Positions 1 through 6,709 are shown, numbered from the stretch's first letter. The stretch is DNA of 7,095 nucleotides from Bacillota bacterium (GCA_028287415.1 JAQBPS010000761.1:1-7095), one strand, 5' to 3'. Program-made: numbers and translations. The notes: generated by a model not told the origin, from the sequence alone.

Positions 1-1
1 C

Positions 2-955
2 GCCGCCAATCAGGAAGAGGCGCTCCAGCAGGGCACCACGATTCTGGATGAGGAAGAACTCGATCGACCGCCCAACCGATTCCATGAGATTTGCCAGCCA
101 CGGCTCCACCGCGGGGGCCAACTCGGAGTCGTCCCTGACCCCCCTGACCCGCAGCGCCATCTCTGCCTCCACCGCCGAGATTTGCATGTTGTCGGCGACG
201 GCGGCCCGCAGATGGTGCAGCCCGGTCGGAATGGTCCTGGAAAGCATCGGGACGCCGTAACGGATGATGCTGATGCGCGTGCCCATTTCGCCGAAATCGA
301 GCAGGACCAGGGGCGCCTGGCTGGTCGGAGAGACCAGCCCCAGCCACTCCATCGTCCGCAGTGATGCCAGACAATCCAGCTCGATGGCGGCCGGCCGGAG
401 CCCACCGCGCTCCAGTGTCGTCATCAAGCCGTCCACGAGTTTGCGGTGCGTACCGGAGAGGAATATCGCCATCTGGTGCTCGGGGACGCCGGTCGCCTCA
501 GGCACTGCGGTGTAGTCATAAATGAGTTGCTCTTCCGGAATGGGCAGGTGCTGCGGTGCTTCAAACCGCATGGCTGCCCGGATCTCATCTGCGGAGACCC
601 GGGGTAGGTTGATATACCGCATCAACACGGCCGGCCCGCCCACGCTCGTGCCGATCAGCGGTTGCTGCAGCGCCATTTCCGCCAGGGTTGCGTGAAGGAT
701 CTCACCCATGGCTGCCGGCTCCCGGATCGCACCCTCATCGATCAGTGCGGGCGGCACGGGCACCACCGCATAATTCTCGAGCCGGGGTCCCTGCCGTGTC
801 CAGCGCACCTGCGCCACCTTGAGGGCGCCGGCGCCAAAGTCGATCCCGACAGCGGTGCGGCGCTGACGGGCGAGGGCGCCCCAACGCAGGCCGATCTGGG
901 CGCCGGCGGGCAACGGGGCTCTGCGTGCGGGACGGAACCGCTCCAGAAGGTTCAT
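2..955 (-). CDS. pilM: Type IV pilus assembly protein PilM, 3' end cut by window edge
   Basis: PilM is the cytoplasmic actin-like ATP-binding protein of the T4P alignment complex. In the family it binds the short cytoplasmic tail of PilN and links the motor to the PilN/PilO membrane proteins. Translating from the ATG at 955 gives 318 residues with no stop before the window edge. Visible family marks are the phosphate-1 loop GIDFGAGALKVAQV (residues 37-50), the PilM-specific stretch INLPRVSADEIRAAMRFEAP (115-134) followed by HLPIPEEQLIYDY, the phosphate-2 loop VLLDFGEMGTRISI (217-230), and the start of the adenosine-binding motif LFLIGG at the edge. GGAGG lies 7 bases before the ATG. The start overlaps the stop of the PilD-like gene (ATGA), so the two are probably translationally coupled. 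About 35 residues precede the actin fold, longer than the roughly 15 I would expect, and are Arg-rich. About 30-50 residues are missing. pilN and pilO would be expected next. The identification is secure. Confidence 0.95.
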   Translation of the reverse strand, partial: MNLLERFRPARRAPLPAGAQIGLRWGALARQRRTAVGIDFGAGALKVAQVRWTRQGPRLENYAVVPVPPALIDEGAIREPAAMGEILHATLAEMALQQPLIGTSVGGPAVLMRYINLPRVSADEIRAAMRFEAPQHLPIPEEQLIYDYTAVPEATGVPEHQMAIFLSGTHRKLVDGLMTTLERGGLRPAAIELDCLASLRTMEWLGLVSPTSQAPLVLLDFGEMGTRISIIRYGVPMLSRTIPTGLHHLRAAVADNMQISAVEAEMALRVRGVRDDSELAPAVEPWLANLMESVGRSIEFFLIQNRGALLERLFLIGG

Positions 956-1395
956 TTCCTTCCCTCCTCGGGCACTGCCTCCAGCGCGATGCCGGGTTGC
1001 GATCGGCGGCTGCGGACCCCGGTGACCAGTACAGCCCCGGCCACCCACACAAGCAGGGCCGTGAACCCCGCCCCCCACCCGGCCGTGAAGCCACAGCCTG
1101 CCGTGAACAGCCCGCTGCCCAGCTCCAGGGCCGGGTACCGCCATGGGATCACCGTAGCGCAGTACCGGCAATGCCCACGTAGACAGATGAAGCTGAAAAG
1201 AGGCACCAGGTCCAATAGCGAAAGCGAATGACGGCAGTGCGGACAATGCGAACGCGGCCACACGATCGACTGCCGTAGCGCCAGTCGGTGGCAAAGCACG
1301 GTCGAAAAGCTGCCAACTGCGAGCCCCAGGGGAAAGAGAAGAAGCCCTGTTGCCAGGGGGCCGGCCTCCGCGTAGGCCGCCATAAGTTCCGTCAT
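952..1395 (-). CDS. PilD-like protein: prepilin peptidase N-terminal domain only, no catalytic half
   Basis: Full-length prepilin peptidases (PilD, peptidase family A24) cleave the leader of type IV prepilins at the cytoplasmic membrane face and N-methylate the new terminus. This 147-residue protein matches only their N-terminal part. It has a first membrane segment ending in GLAVGSFSTVLCHRL, then a cytoplasmic loop with two CxxC pairs (CPHC and CRYC, 21 residues apart, the usual PilD spacing), LRGHC, and RYPALELGSG leading into further hydrophobic segments. The segment LLVWVAGAVLVTGVRSRRS sits where PilD proteins carry the first catalytic Asp (an IDxD...LPD-type motif). No Asp is present there, and the protein stops about 20 residues later. 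The second catalytic region is absent. I chose the ATG at 1395 because GGGGAGG lies 7 bases upstream; a TTG at 1443 in the same frame has no such site. The stop overlaps the pilM start. It may be an accessory zinc/methyltransferase-like domain, a decayed gene, or half of a split enzyme. Confidence 0.85.
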   Translation of the reverse strand: MTELMAAYAEAGPLATGLLLFPLGLAVGSFSTVLCHRLALRQSIVWPRSHCPHCRHSLSLLDLVPLFSFICLRGHCRYCATVIPWRYPALELGSGLFTAGCGFTAGWGAGFTALLVWVAGAVLVTGVRSRRSQPGIALEAVPEEGRK

Positions 1396-1489
1396 CGAAC
1401 TTCCTCCCCTCTTGCGTTTCGTCGACTGTAGCGTAGGGGGCAACCCAAAGGGGGCCAGTTGCCCAGCCCCCTCCCTGCAGCACGGTCTG
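1396..1489 (-). promoter_or_regulatory. Pilin-pilD gap with two alternative hairpins (candidate attenuator)
   Basis: Read on the minus strand, this gap can form two hairpins that share bases. Hairpin A pairs GGGGGC with GCCCCC (plus-strand 1466-1471 with 1450-1455, 10-base loop) and is followed by only three T. Hairpin B pairs GGGCAAC with GTTGCCC (1458-1464 with 1438-1444, 13-base loop). They cannot form together. Lying just after the pilin stop, hairpin A could be a weak terminator or RNA-stabilising 3' end that makes pilin mRNA more abundant than the pilD-pilM message. This role is inferred; the pairing is seen directly. The rest of the gap holds the GGGGAGG ribosome-binding site of the PilD-like gene. 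Confidence 0.5.
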
Positions 1490-2029
1490 TTAGTTCGTGA
1501 TGACGGTCACCTTCTGACCGGACGCTGTACTGGTAGCAGTGCAGCCCTTGGCCACGTCTGCTGCGGTGATTGTCGCGGCCGTCACCACAGTCATGACCTT
1601 GTCCTGGATGGCAATTGTGGCAGACTCGGTGACGGAATTGCAGCTGAGCGTGACCAGCGAGCTCGCCGGCGAGTTCGCAGCGTCGATCAGCACGTAGAAG
1701 CTGCCGGTGGGGTCTGTCACGTAGACGTAGCCCTTGCTAAAGCCGTTGTAGTAGTTGGTGTTGCTCTTCAGGTAGCCCTTGCTCTTCAGAGCCGCCTGGA
1801 CCGTTGTGGCGGTGGGATAGGCACTGTCGTCCGAGTAATTGCGCTCCAGGGCGCTGGAGACTGTCTGCATGTCCGAGTCGGCGACGGAAGCCTTGGACTT
1901 GTTCATCGCATCGAACAGCTTCGGCACCGCGAAGGTCGCCAACAGAGCAATGATCGCCACCACAACCAGGAGTTCGATCAGCGTGAAGCCATCCTGACCC
2001 CGGCGCAACTGAGCTATGCGATTCAGCAC
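1490..2029 (-). CDS. pilA: Type IV pilin precursor (GspG/PilA-like major pilin)
   Basis: This is the structural subunit of the pilus. The precursor of 179 residues has a short basic leader (MLNRIAQLRRGQDG, 14 residues) ending in Gly, then FTLIELLVVVAIIALLATFAVPKL, the classic class III signal. Cleavage would fall between Gly14 and Phe15, giving a mature protein of 165 residues with Glu at position 5, needed in the family for methylation and assembly. The C-terminal globular part is rich in Ser, Thr, Ala and Tyr and has two Cys (mature positions about 116 and 149) that could form a disulfide loop. The start is the GTG at 2029, preceded by AAGGGAGGA 8-9 bases upstream; the frame stays open 21 more codons to an ATG at 2092, but that part overlaps the predicted promoter. 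It is the only pilin in view, has its own promoter, and sits between pilC and the PilD-like gene. It could instead be a pseudopilin, but the promoter argues for the major subunit. Confidence 0.93.
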   Translation of the reverse strand: MLNRIAQLRRGQDGFTLIELLVVVAIIALLATFAVPKLFDAMNKSKASVADSDMQTVSSALERNYSDDSAYPTATTVQAALKSKGYLKSNTNYYNGFSKGYVYVTDPTGSFYVLIDAANSPASSLVTLSCNSVTESATIAIQDKVMTVVTAATITAADVAKGCTATSTASGQKVTVITN

Positions 2030-2080
2030 GTTCTGGTTCCTCCCTTTTGTTCTTGTTCTTCGATCTGGTGTACATTTCCA

Positions 2081-2109
2081 ATTATGTATCATGATAGGTG
2101 TTTGGTCAA
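2081..2109 (-). promoter_or_regulatory. Sigma-70/SigA-type promoter of the pilin gene
   Basis: On the minus strand, TTGACC (2104-2109; one mismatch to TTGACA) is followed after exactly 17 bases by CATAAT (2081-2086; one mismatch to TATAAT). Transcription would start near 2074, giving a leader of about 45 bases before the GTG at 2029. The stretch is AT-rich within a GC-rich operon. The spacer contains the perfect 10-bp palindrome TATCATGATA (2087-2096), next to the -10 box, which may be a regulator site. The promoter would let the pilin be transcribed more strongly than the upstream motor genes. Confidence 0.75.
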
Positions 2110-2146
2110 GTGTCTATGGCGATATTTTCCAAACATATGCTGTGAC

Positions 2147-2160
2147 GCCCTCGCGAGGGC
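2147..2160 (-). other. 14-bp perfect palindrome at the pilC stop codon
   Basis: GCCCTCGCGAGGGC is a perfect palindrome abutting the last base of the pilC TAG stop. As RNA it could form a 5-bp stem (GCCCT/AGGGC) with a CGCG loop. No T-run follows, so a standard intrinsic terminator is unlikely. It could mark or protect the 3' end of the pilB-pilT-pilC message, or be a protein-binding site 37 bp upstream of the pilin -35 box. The function is not evident from sequence. Confidence 0.4.
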
Positions 2161-3371
2161 TAGAAAGCGCTCCACAGATTGAAAATCGGCATCATCATCG
2201 ATGCGACAATAAAGCCCACAGTGACTGCCAGTCCGACGATGATCACCGGCTCCAGGCTTGCCGAGAGACGCTCAGCCGTACGCTGGACATCCTCTTCAAA
2301 GAAGTCCGCAACCTTGTCCAGCATTTCCTCGAGGGTGCCCGTCTCCTCACCGACACTGATCATTTCCAGCACCATCGGCGGGATCACCCCGGAGCGCTGG
2401 AGGTTGCTGACCAGCGTCTGCCCCTGGCGCACCTCATCCAGGGCGCCGCGCACCGCCGCAGCGATCACCCGGTTGCCCACAACCCGCTCCACGACGGCCA
2501 GCGCTTTGAGGATCGTAATGCCGCTGGAGAGCAGCCCGCCCAACGTCCGGGCAAAACGCGCGATCGCCTGCTTGCTCACCATCGGCCCGAAAATCGGGAG
2601 CTTCAAAAGCGCCCGGTCCCGGGCCAACGCCCCCGCCTCGGTGCGAAACCACTGCCGCAGAGCGACGACCACCAGGGCGATTCCGGCCCCGACGCCCCAC
2701 CAGTACACCTTCACCAGATTGCTCACCGCCATCAGCAACCGGGTGACAAGCGGGAGTTCGGTCCCCATGTCCGCGTAGACCTCGACAAACCGGGGTACCA
2801 CAAAGATCATCAAAAAGATGACGACCAGCACGGCAACGCAGCTGACGATGATCGGGTAGACCAGCGCAGACCGGACCTTCTGCCGGATGACCTCTTCTTT
2901 CTCAAGCTGGTTAGCCAGTCGGCTGAGCGTTTCATCCAGAATCCCGCCCACCTCGCCGGCGGCAACCATCTGAACCATGATCATGGGAAATGCCTGAGAC
3001 TGCCTGGAAAATGCGTAAGCGAGCCCCTCACCAGCCTCCACGTCGTCGGCGACTGCAAGCAGAGCCTGCTTGAGCCGGGGATGCCCCGCCTGACGTGACA
3101 GCACCTTGAGCGCGGTAACCACGGGCAAGCCGGCATTCACCATCGTCGCGAACTGCCGTGCGAACAGGGCCAGTTCCCTGCCCCCGATCTTTCGGCTGAA
3201 GATGCTCGGGCGCTGAAGCATCGCCTGAAGATCCCGGTCCCGCTCGATCTCAAGGACGAGCAACCCCTGGCTCCTCAGCCGTGCAACAACATCGTGGGCC
3301 GTATCGGCGTCGGCCCGTCCCCGGATCAACTGCCCTTCGGCGTCCCGGGCTCGGTAGATGAATGCGGGCAT
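2160..3371 (-). CDS. pilC: Type IV pilus inner-membrane platform protein PilC
   Basis: PilC is the polytopic membrane platform on which PilB and PilT act to add or remove pilin subunits. At 403 residues it has the usual family length and two T2SSF/GspF domains: the first at about 67-190 (starting RELALFARQFATMVNAGLPV, with MVAAGEVGG and LEKEEVIRQKVRSALVYP), the second at about 270-394 (ARFARTLGGLLSSGITILKA, with MISVGEETGTLEEML). Membrane segments are predicted near 171-193, 222-240 and 372-396. The N-terminus MPAFIYRARDAEGQLIRGRA is typical of the family and supports the ATG at 3371. GGAGGTG lies 11 bases upstream, somewhat farther than usual, in the 23-bp gap after pilT, so pilC is co-transcribed with pilT and pilB. 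The gene looks intact, with no frame break. Its stop is followed by a palindrome and then the pilin promoter. Confidence 0.97.
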   Translation of the reverse strand: MPAFIYRARDAEGQLIRGRADADTAHDVVARLRSQGLLVLEIERDRDLQAMLQRPSIFSRKIGGRELALFARQFATMVNAGLPVVTALKVLSRQAGHPRLKQALLAVADDVEAGEGLAYAFSRQSQAFPMIMVQMVAAGEVGGILDETLSRLANQLEKEEVIRQKVRSALVYPIIVSCVAVLVVIFLMIFVVPRFVEVYADMGTELPLVTRLLMAVSNLVKVYWWGVGAGIALVVVALRQWFRTEAGALARDRALLKLPIFGPMVSKQAIARFARTLGGLLSSGITILKALAVVERVVGNRVIAAAVRGALDEVRQGQTLVSNLQRSGVIPPMVLEMISVGEETGTLEEMLDKVADFFEEDVQRTAERLSASLEPVIIVGLAVTVGFIVASMMMPIFNLWSAF

Positions 3372-3394
3372 TCTTGTGGGTCCACCTCCCCCTG

Positions 3395-4480
3395 TCAGGC
3401 CCGGCCGCTCCTGGGAAAGTGCGTCTGCGGTTCCTGCTGCGCGGGCCCCACGGACTCCTGGTTGTACATCTGATAATCCTCACGGCTGATCAGGCCGTTC
3501 TCGTACAGTTCCTTCACGGATGCCTCCATCGTGCGCATGCCGAGCTTGCCTCCGGTCTGAATCGCTGAGATGATCTGGTGCGATTTCCCCTCACGGATCA
3601 GATTGCGCACGGCCGGCGTAATCATCAGGAACTCCATGGCCAGGGCACGGCCCTGCTGGTCGACTCTGGTGAACAGGCGTTGCGCAATGACACCCTGTAA
3701 CACGGCTGCGAGTTGCATCCGCACTTGCTGCTGCTGTTCCGCCGGAAACATGTCGATGATGCGGTCCACTGTTGCCGCAGCGTCGTTGGTATGCAAGGTG
3801 GCGAACACCAGGTGCCCTGTTTCGGCGGCTTGCAGGCAGATGCGCATTGTCTCCAGGTCACGCATTTCGCCCAGCAGGATCACGTCAGGATCTTCGCGCA
3901 GCGCCGCCCTGAGTCCCCGTGCGAACGAGTGCGTATCAGAGCCGACCTCTCGCTGGTTCACAACACACTGCCTGTGCCGATGCAGGAACTCGATCGGATC
4001 CTCGAGGGTGATAATGTGCTTCTCGTGCCGCTGATTGATCAGGTCGATCATGGCCGCAAGGGTTGTCGACTTGCCATTGCCGGTAGGGCCTGTCACCACC
4101 ACCAGCCCGTAGGGCCTGTCGCAAAGCGTCGCAATCACATCGGGCACGCCGAGTTCCCGGAGCGACTGAATTTCGAAGGGAATCGTGCGCAGGGCGACCG
4201 CGGGTGTGCCCCGCTGGCGGTATGCATTGACGCGAAAGCGCCCGAGGCCGTGCACCGAGTAGGAGAAGTCGACCTCGCCGTGCTGCTGGAACTCCGCCTG
4301 CTTGTCAGGAGGAATCAGCCAGGCGCAGATCTCATCCATGTCTGCGCCGGAGAGCGGGAGCCCACCCTTGCGCACCAGTCGGCCATAGACCCGCAGGACC
4401 GGCGGCTGCCCCTCGCACAGGTGGATATCGGACGCTGACAGCTGCACCGATTCCCAGAGCAGGTCGTCGACGGTGGACAT
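3395..4480 (-). CDS. pilT: Type IV pilus retraction ATPase PilT
   Basis: PilT is the hexameric cytoplasmic ATPase that drives pilus disassembly and so twitching and DNA uptake. The 361-residue protein has the usual length. It begins with the PAS-like N-terminal domain (SASDIHL at 15-21, GRFRVNAYRQRGTPAVALR). Then come Walker A GPTGNGKST (131-139; Asn where Ser is more usual), the Asp box IITLEDPIEF (156-165), Walker B DVILLGEMRD (199-208), and the His box ETGHLVFATLHTND (220-233). AVRNLIREGK (290-299) matches the AIRNLIRE motif that marks retraction ATPases of the PilT type and separates it from PilB. The ATG at 4480 follows GGGGGTGG by 7 bases; that site begins directly after the pilB stop, leaving only 15 bp between the genes. 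The last 15 or so residues, rich in Gln and Pro, form a short variable tail. No defects are seen. Confidence 0.97.
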   Translation of the reverse strand: MSTVDDLLWESVQLSASDIHLCEGQPPVLRVYGRLVRKGGLPLSGADMDEICAWLIPPDKQAEFQQHGEVDFSYSVHGLGRFRVNAYRQRGTPAVALRTIPFEIQSLRELGVPDVIATLCDRPYGLVVVTGPTGNGKSTTLAAMIDLINQRHEKHIITLEDPIEFLHRHRQCVVNQREVGSDTHSFARGLRAALREDPDVILLGEMRDLETMRICLQAAETGHLVFATLHTNDAAATVDRIIDMFPAEQQQQVRMQLAAVLQGVIAQRLFTRVDQQGRALAMEFLMITPAVRNLIREGKSHQIISAIQTGGKLGMRTMEASVKELYENGLISREDYQMYNQESVGPAQQEPQTHFPRSGRA

Positions 4481-4495
4481 CGTCGGACCACCCCC

Positions 4496-6172
4496 TTAAT
4501 ACTCGGCAAACGTTGCGACCCGAAAGATCTCCTCGGGCGTGGTGAGGCCGTCCAGCGCCCGCTGCAGCCCGTTTGTGACCAGCAACTGCATCCCCTCGGC
4601 CACGGCATGGCTCCGGATTTCGGAAACGGCACAACGCTGTGTGATCAGTTCCTGAATGGCCGGGGTCACCCGCAGGAACTCAAAAATCGGGAAACGGCCC
4701 GAATAGCCGGTCCCGTTGCAGCGTGTGCAGCCTCTGGCACGGAGCAGTGTTACCTGCTGCCCATTCGCAACCGTACAGCCGTACTCCGTGAAAGGTGGCG
4801 TCTCGGGCGTGTACGACTCATGGCAATGCGGACAGATCCGGCGCACGAGCCGCTGTGCGAGCACACCGAGCACCGACGAGGCGATCAGGTAGGGCTCGAT
4901 GCGCATGTCGATCAGGCGATTCAACGCGCCCGCAGCATCATTGGTGTGCAGGGTGGACAGGACGAGATGGCCGGTCAGGGCAGCGCGAATCGCCACGTCG
5001 GCCGTCTCGCTGTCCCGGACTTCCCCCACCATGATAATGTTGGGATCCTGCCGCAGAATGGCCCGGAGGCCGTCTGCGAAGCTCAGGCCGGCCCGCGCGT
5101 TGACCTGGACATGGTTGACGCCGGCGAGCTGGTACTCGACGGGATCCTCAATGCTGACGATGTTCTTCTCCTGGGAATTTACGAACGCCAGCGTGGAGAT
5201 CAGCGTGGATGTCTTACCGCTGCCCGTGGGGCCGGTAACGAGGATCATGCCGTGCGGGCGGCGGGCACAGGCTGTATACGCCTCAAAGATCCGCGGATCA
5301 AAGCCGATTTCGTCCAGCTTGGGCAGTGCTCGAGAGCGATCAAACAGTCGCAGCACAATCTTTTCGCCATGCACTGTGGGGAGGGTACTGACGCGGATGT
5401 CGACGTTGCGGCCCCTATCTCTGAGCTCGATCCGTCCGTCCTGTGGCGCACGCCGCTCGGATATATCGAGCCCTGCCAATACCTTGAGGCGGGCCACCAC
5501 CGCAGTGTGCGACTGCATGGGGGAACTGAAGACTTCCCGGAGGAAGCCGTCCACGCGATACCGGACCCGGAAGCTCTCCTCGGCCGGCTCAATGTGAATA
5601 TCGCTGGCCCGTTCAGCCACCGCACCGTCGATTAGTTCATTCACGACCTGGATGACCGGCCCGTCGTTCGCGTCAGGCGGGAGGACCACGTCCGTAATGG
5701 TTGCTGCATCAACCATGCCATCCCGCTGGCGGAGGGCAGCAAGGCGTTCATACTGAGCAATCGCCTTCGCGATGCCCTGCGGGGTACAGGCAACCTGCTT
5801 GAGTCGCATGCGGGTCAGGTGGTGAATTTCATCCTGTGAGAAGACGTCAAGCGGGTCAGACATGGCCACAACCAACCATCCCGATTCGATGCGCAGGGGC
5901 AGGGCGTTGGTTTTGTGCGCTACGGACGGCGGAATCAGGCGGGCGGCCGCAATATCTACCTGCAGCTCATGGTCCGGCACAAAGGGTATGCCCAACTGCG
6001 CCGCAACGGCCCGGGCGACGTCGGACTCGGTCAGGTAGCCCATAGCCACCAGCACTTCGCCAAGGCGGTGCCCCGAAGCCCTTTGGACCTCCAGCGCCCT
6101 GGCGAGTTCGGTCGGTCCGATAAGCCCGGTCTCAATGAGGAGGTCGCCCAGAGCCTTCTTTTCCGGGCCCAC
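4496..6172 (-). CDS. pilB: Type IV pilus extension ATPase PilB with MshEN-like N-terminal domain
   Basis: PilB is the hexameric cytoplasmic ATPase that powers pilus polymerisation. From the chosen GTG at 6172 it has 558 residues. Residues 7-59 hold two 24-residue repeats of the MshEN type (ALGDLLIETG... and RLGEVLVAMG..., each ending in Gln) separated by exactly five residues. In MshE-like ATPases this arrangement binds cyclic di-GMP. The first repeat has Ala where the leading Arg is usual. The ATPase core follows: ASDIHIEP (189-196), Walker A GPTGSGKT (314-321), Asp box IVSIEDPVEY, Walker B IIMVGEVRD (379-387), His box TGHLVLSTLHTND (400-412), and the zinc tetracysteine CPHC/CTRC (447-450 and 482-485). 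The frame is open to a GTG at 6205 adding 11 residues, but only the 6172 GTG has a ribosome-binding site (GGGGGTG, 5 bases away), and its product begins like other family members. It heads the operon; pilT starts 15 bp after its stop. Confidence 0.96.
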   Translation of the reverse strand: MGPEKKALGDLLIETGLIGPTELARALEVQRASGHRLGEVLVAMGYLTESDVARAVAAQLGIPFVPDHELQVDIAAARLIPPSVAHKTNALPLRIESGWLVVAMSDPLDVFSQDEIHHLTRMRLKQVACTPQGIAKAIAQYERLAALRQRDGMVDAATITDVVLPPDANDGPVIQVVNELIDGAVAERASDIHIEPAEESFRVRYRVDGFLREVFSSPMQSHTAVVARLKVLAGLDISERRAPQDGRIELRDRGRNVDIRVSTLPTVHGEKIVLRLFDRSRALPKLDEIGFDPRIFEAYTACARRPHGMILVTGPTGSGKTSTLISTLAFVNSQEKNIVSIEDPVEYQLAGVNHVQVNARAGLSFADGLRAILRQDPNIIMVGEVRDSETADVAIRAALTGHLVLSTLHTNDAAGALNRLIDMRIEPYLIASSVLGVLAQRLVRRICPHCHESYTPETPPFTEYGCTVANGQQVTLLRARGCTRCNGTGYSGRFPIFEFLRVTPAIQELITQRCAVSEIRSHAVAEGMQLLVTNGLQRALDGLTTPEEIFRVATFAEY

Positions 6173-6356
6173 GGACTCACCCCCGCAATCCGTGATACAC
6201 TGCACTGTCAGGAATTATCTTCCACAGAAATAGGTTGATTCCCTTCTATGTTAATGCAAAAAATGTAGTTTATTGGTAATTCTATGGGTGGTAGAGGCTT
6301 GCGGCAGGCGAAATGATTGTCGTCAGCGAAGTAGCCAGCGGGGGTGTGATCATTAC
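6173..6356. promoter_or_regulatory. Divergent intergenic region between pilB and the small membrane gene
   Basis: This 184-bp gap separates pilB from a gene on the other strand and should hold both promoters. Its middle (about 6210-6295) is clearly richer in A and T than the genes. On the minus strand, GATAAT (plus-strand 6214-6219) is a one-mismatch -10 box that would start transcription near 6207, about 35 bases before the pilB GTG at 6172. No good -35 box lies 16-18 bases upstream of it, so either the promoter needs an activator or a different sigma factor is used. GGGGGTGAG (6176-6184) is the pilB ribosome-binding site. On the plus strand I see no convincing promoter, only GGGGGTG (6340-6346) before the ATG at 6357. 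Confidence 0.4.
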
Positions 6357-6686
6357 ATGATTCTGGCGTGGGTGGTGGTTGCCGGAGAGGCTGCAACTGC
6401 CTTTGTCACCCTTGACCTGTTCTTTCGCTACATGTCTGTCGACCCCGCCCTCCTGCGGGAACGCCTGCTGAGGCATGCGCTTGTTTATGCAACAATTGCG
6501 GCCCTCTGCGTCGGTGGCGGCAGCATTGCGCAGTGGTGGTCCGCGGGATATGGCGGGCTCGTGCCCGCCGCGTTGAACTGGATTCCGTGGTGGCTGCTGT
6601 GGCGGTTCGGACTCCGCAAGCAGTTCACCTACCTCTTCAAGTCCGACGGCGGCCGCCCTCTAGACAGCAAAAGGCCCGGCCCCTGA
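6357..6686 (+). CDS. Small hydrophobic membrane protein, unrecognised
   Basis: I do not recognise this 109-residue protein. It has three hydrophobic stretches: about residues 2-22 (ILAWVVVAGEAATAFVTLDL), 41-60 (ALVYATIAALCVGGGSIAQW) and 67-86 (rich in Trp: NWIPWWLLWRF). A basic linker (LLRERLLRH) joins the first two, and a hydrophilic Lys/Arg tail follows the third. Positively charged segments flank the helices, as in real membrane proteins, and codon third positions favour G/C as in the neighbours, which supports coding. The start is the ATG at 6357 with GGGGGTG 10 bases upstream; the frame also extends to a TTG at 6273, but that adds a Cys/Arg-rich segment unlike the rest and has no ribosome-binding site. 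It is divergent from pilB. A link with the pilus is possible from position only; it may equally be unrelated. Confidence 0.6.
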   Translation: MILAWVVVAGEAATAFVTLDLFFRYMSVDPALLRERLLRHALVYATIAALCVGGGSIAQWWSAGYGGLVPAALNWIPWWLLWRFGLRKQFTYLFKSDGGRPLDSKRPGP

Positions 6687-6689
6687 CTT

Positions 6690-6708
6690 TGCAGTGTCCG
6701 CGCGCAAA
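6690..6708 (+). repeat. Permuted repeat, left copy (module A then B)
   Basis: TGCAGTGTCCG (A, 6690-6700) is followed directly by CGCGCAAA (B, 6701-6708). The same two modules occur at 7023-7041 in the order B then A, both in the same orientation. The stretch between them, 6701-7030, is therefore bounded by A outside and B inside. Confidence 0.6.
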
Positions 6709-6709
6709 A

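Noticed and set aside
662..1231. Plus-strand open frame opposite pilM and pilD, and a minus-strand frame at 735-1094
   Set aside because: Both overlap the PilM and PilD-like frames, which have real motifs and ribosome-binding sites.
2030..2092. ATG start 21 codons upstream for the pilin
   Set aside because: It lies within the predicted promoter, has no ribosome-binding site, and would lengthen the leader to 35 residues.
2016..3098. Long plus-strand open frame (360 codons) opposite pilC and the pilin start
   Set aside because: It is His/Asp/Arg-rich with no recognisable domain, and the minus strand carries an intact PilC and the pilin promoter.
4607..5635. Long plus-strand open frame (342 codons) opposite pilB
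   Set aside because: It is antisense to a clear PilB coding region, matches no motif, and arises from the GC-rich codon pattern.
6173..6205. Upstream GTG start for pilB
   Set aside because: It has no ribosome-binding site, would be almost leaderless from the candidate promoter, and adds 11 residues unlike the family.
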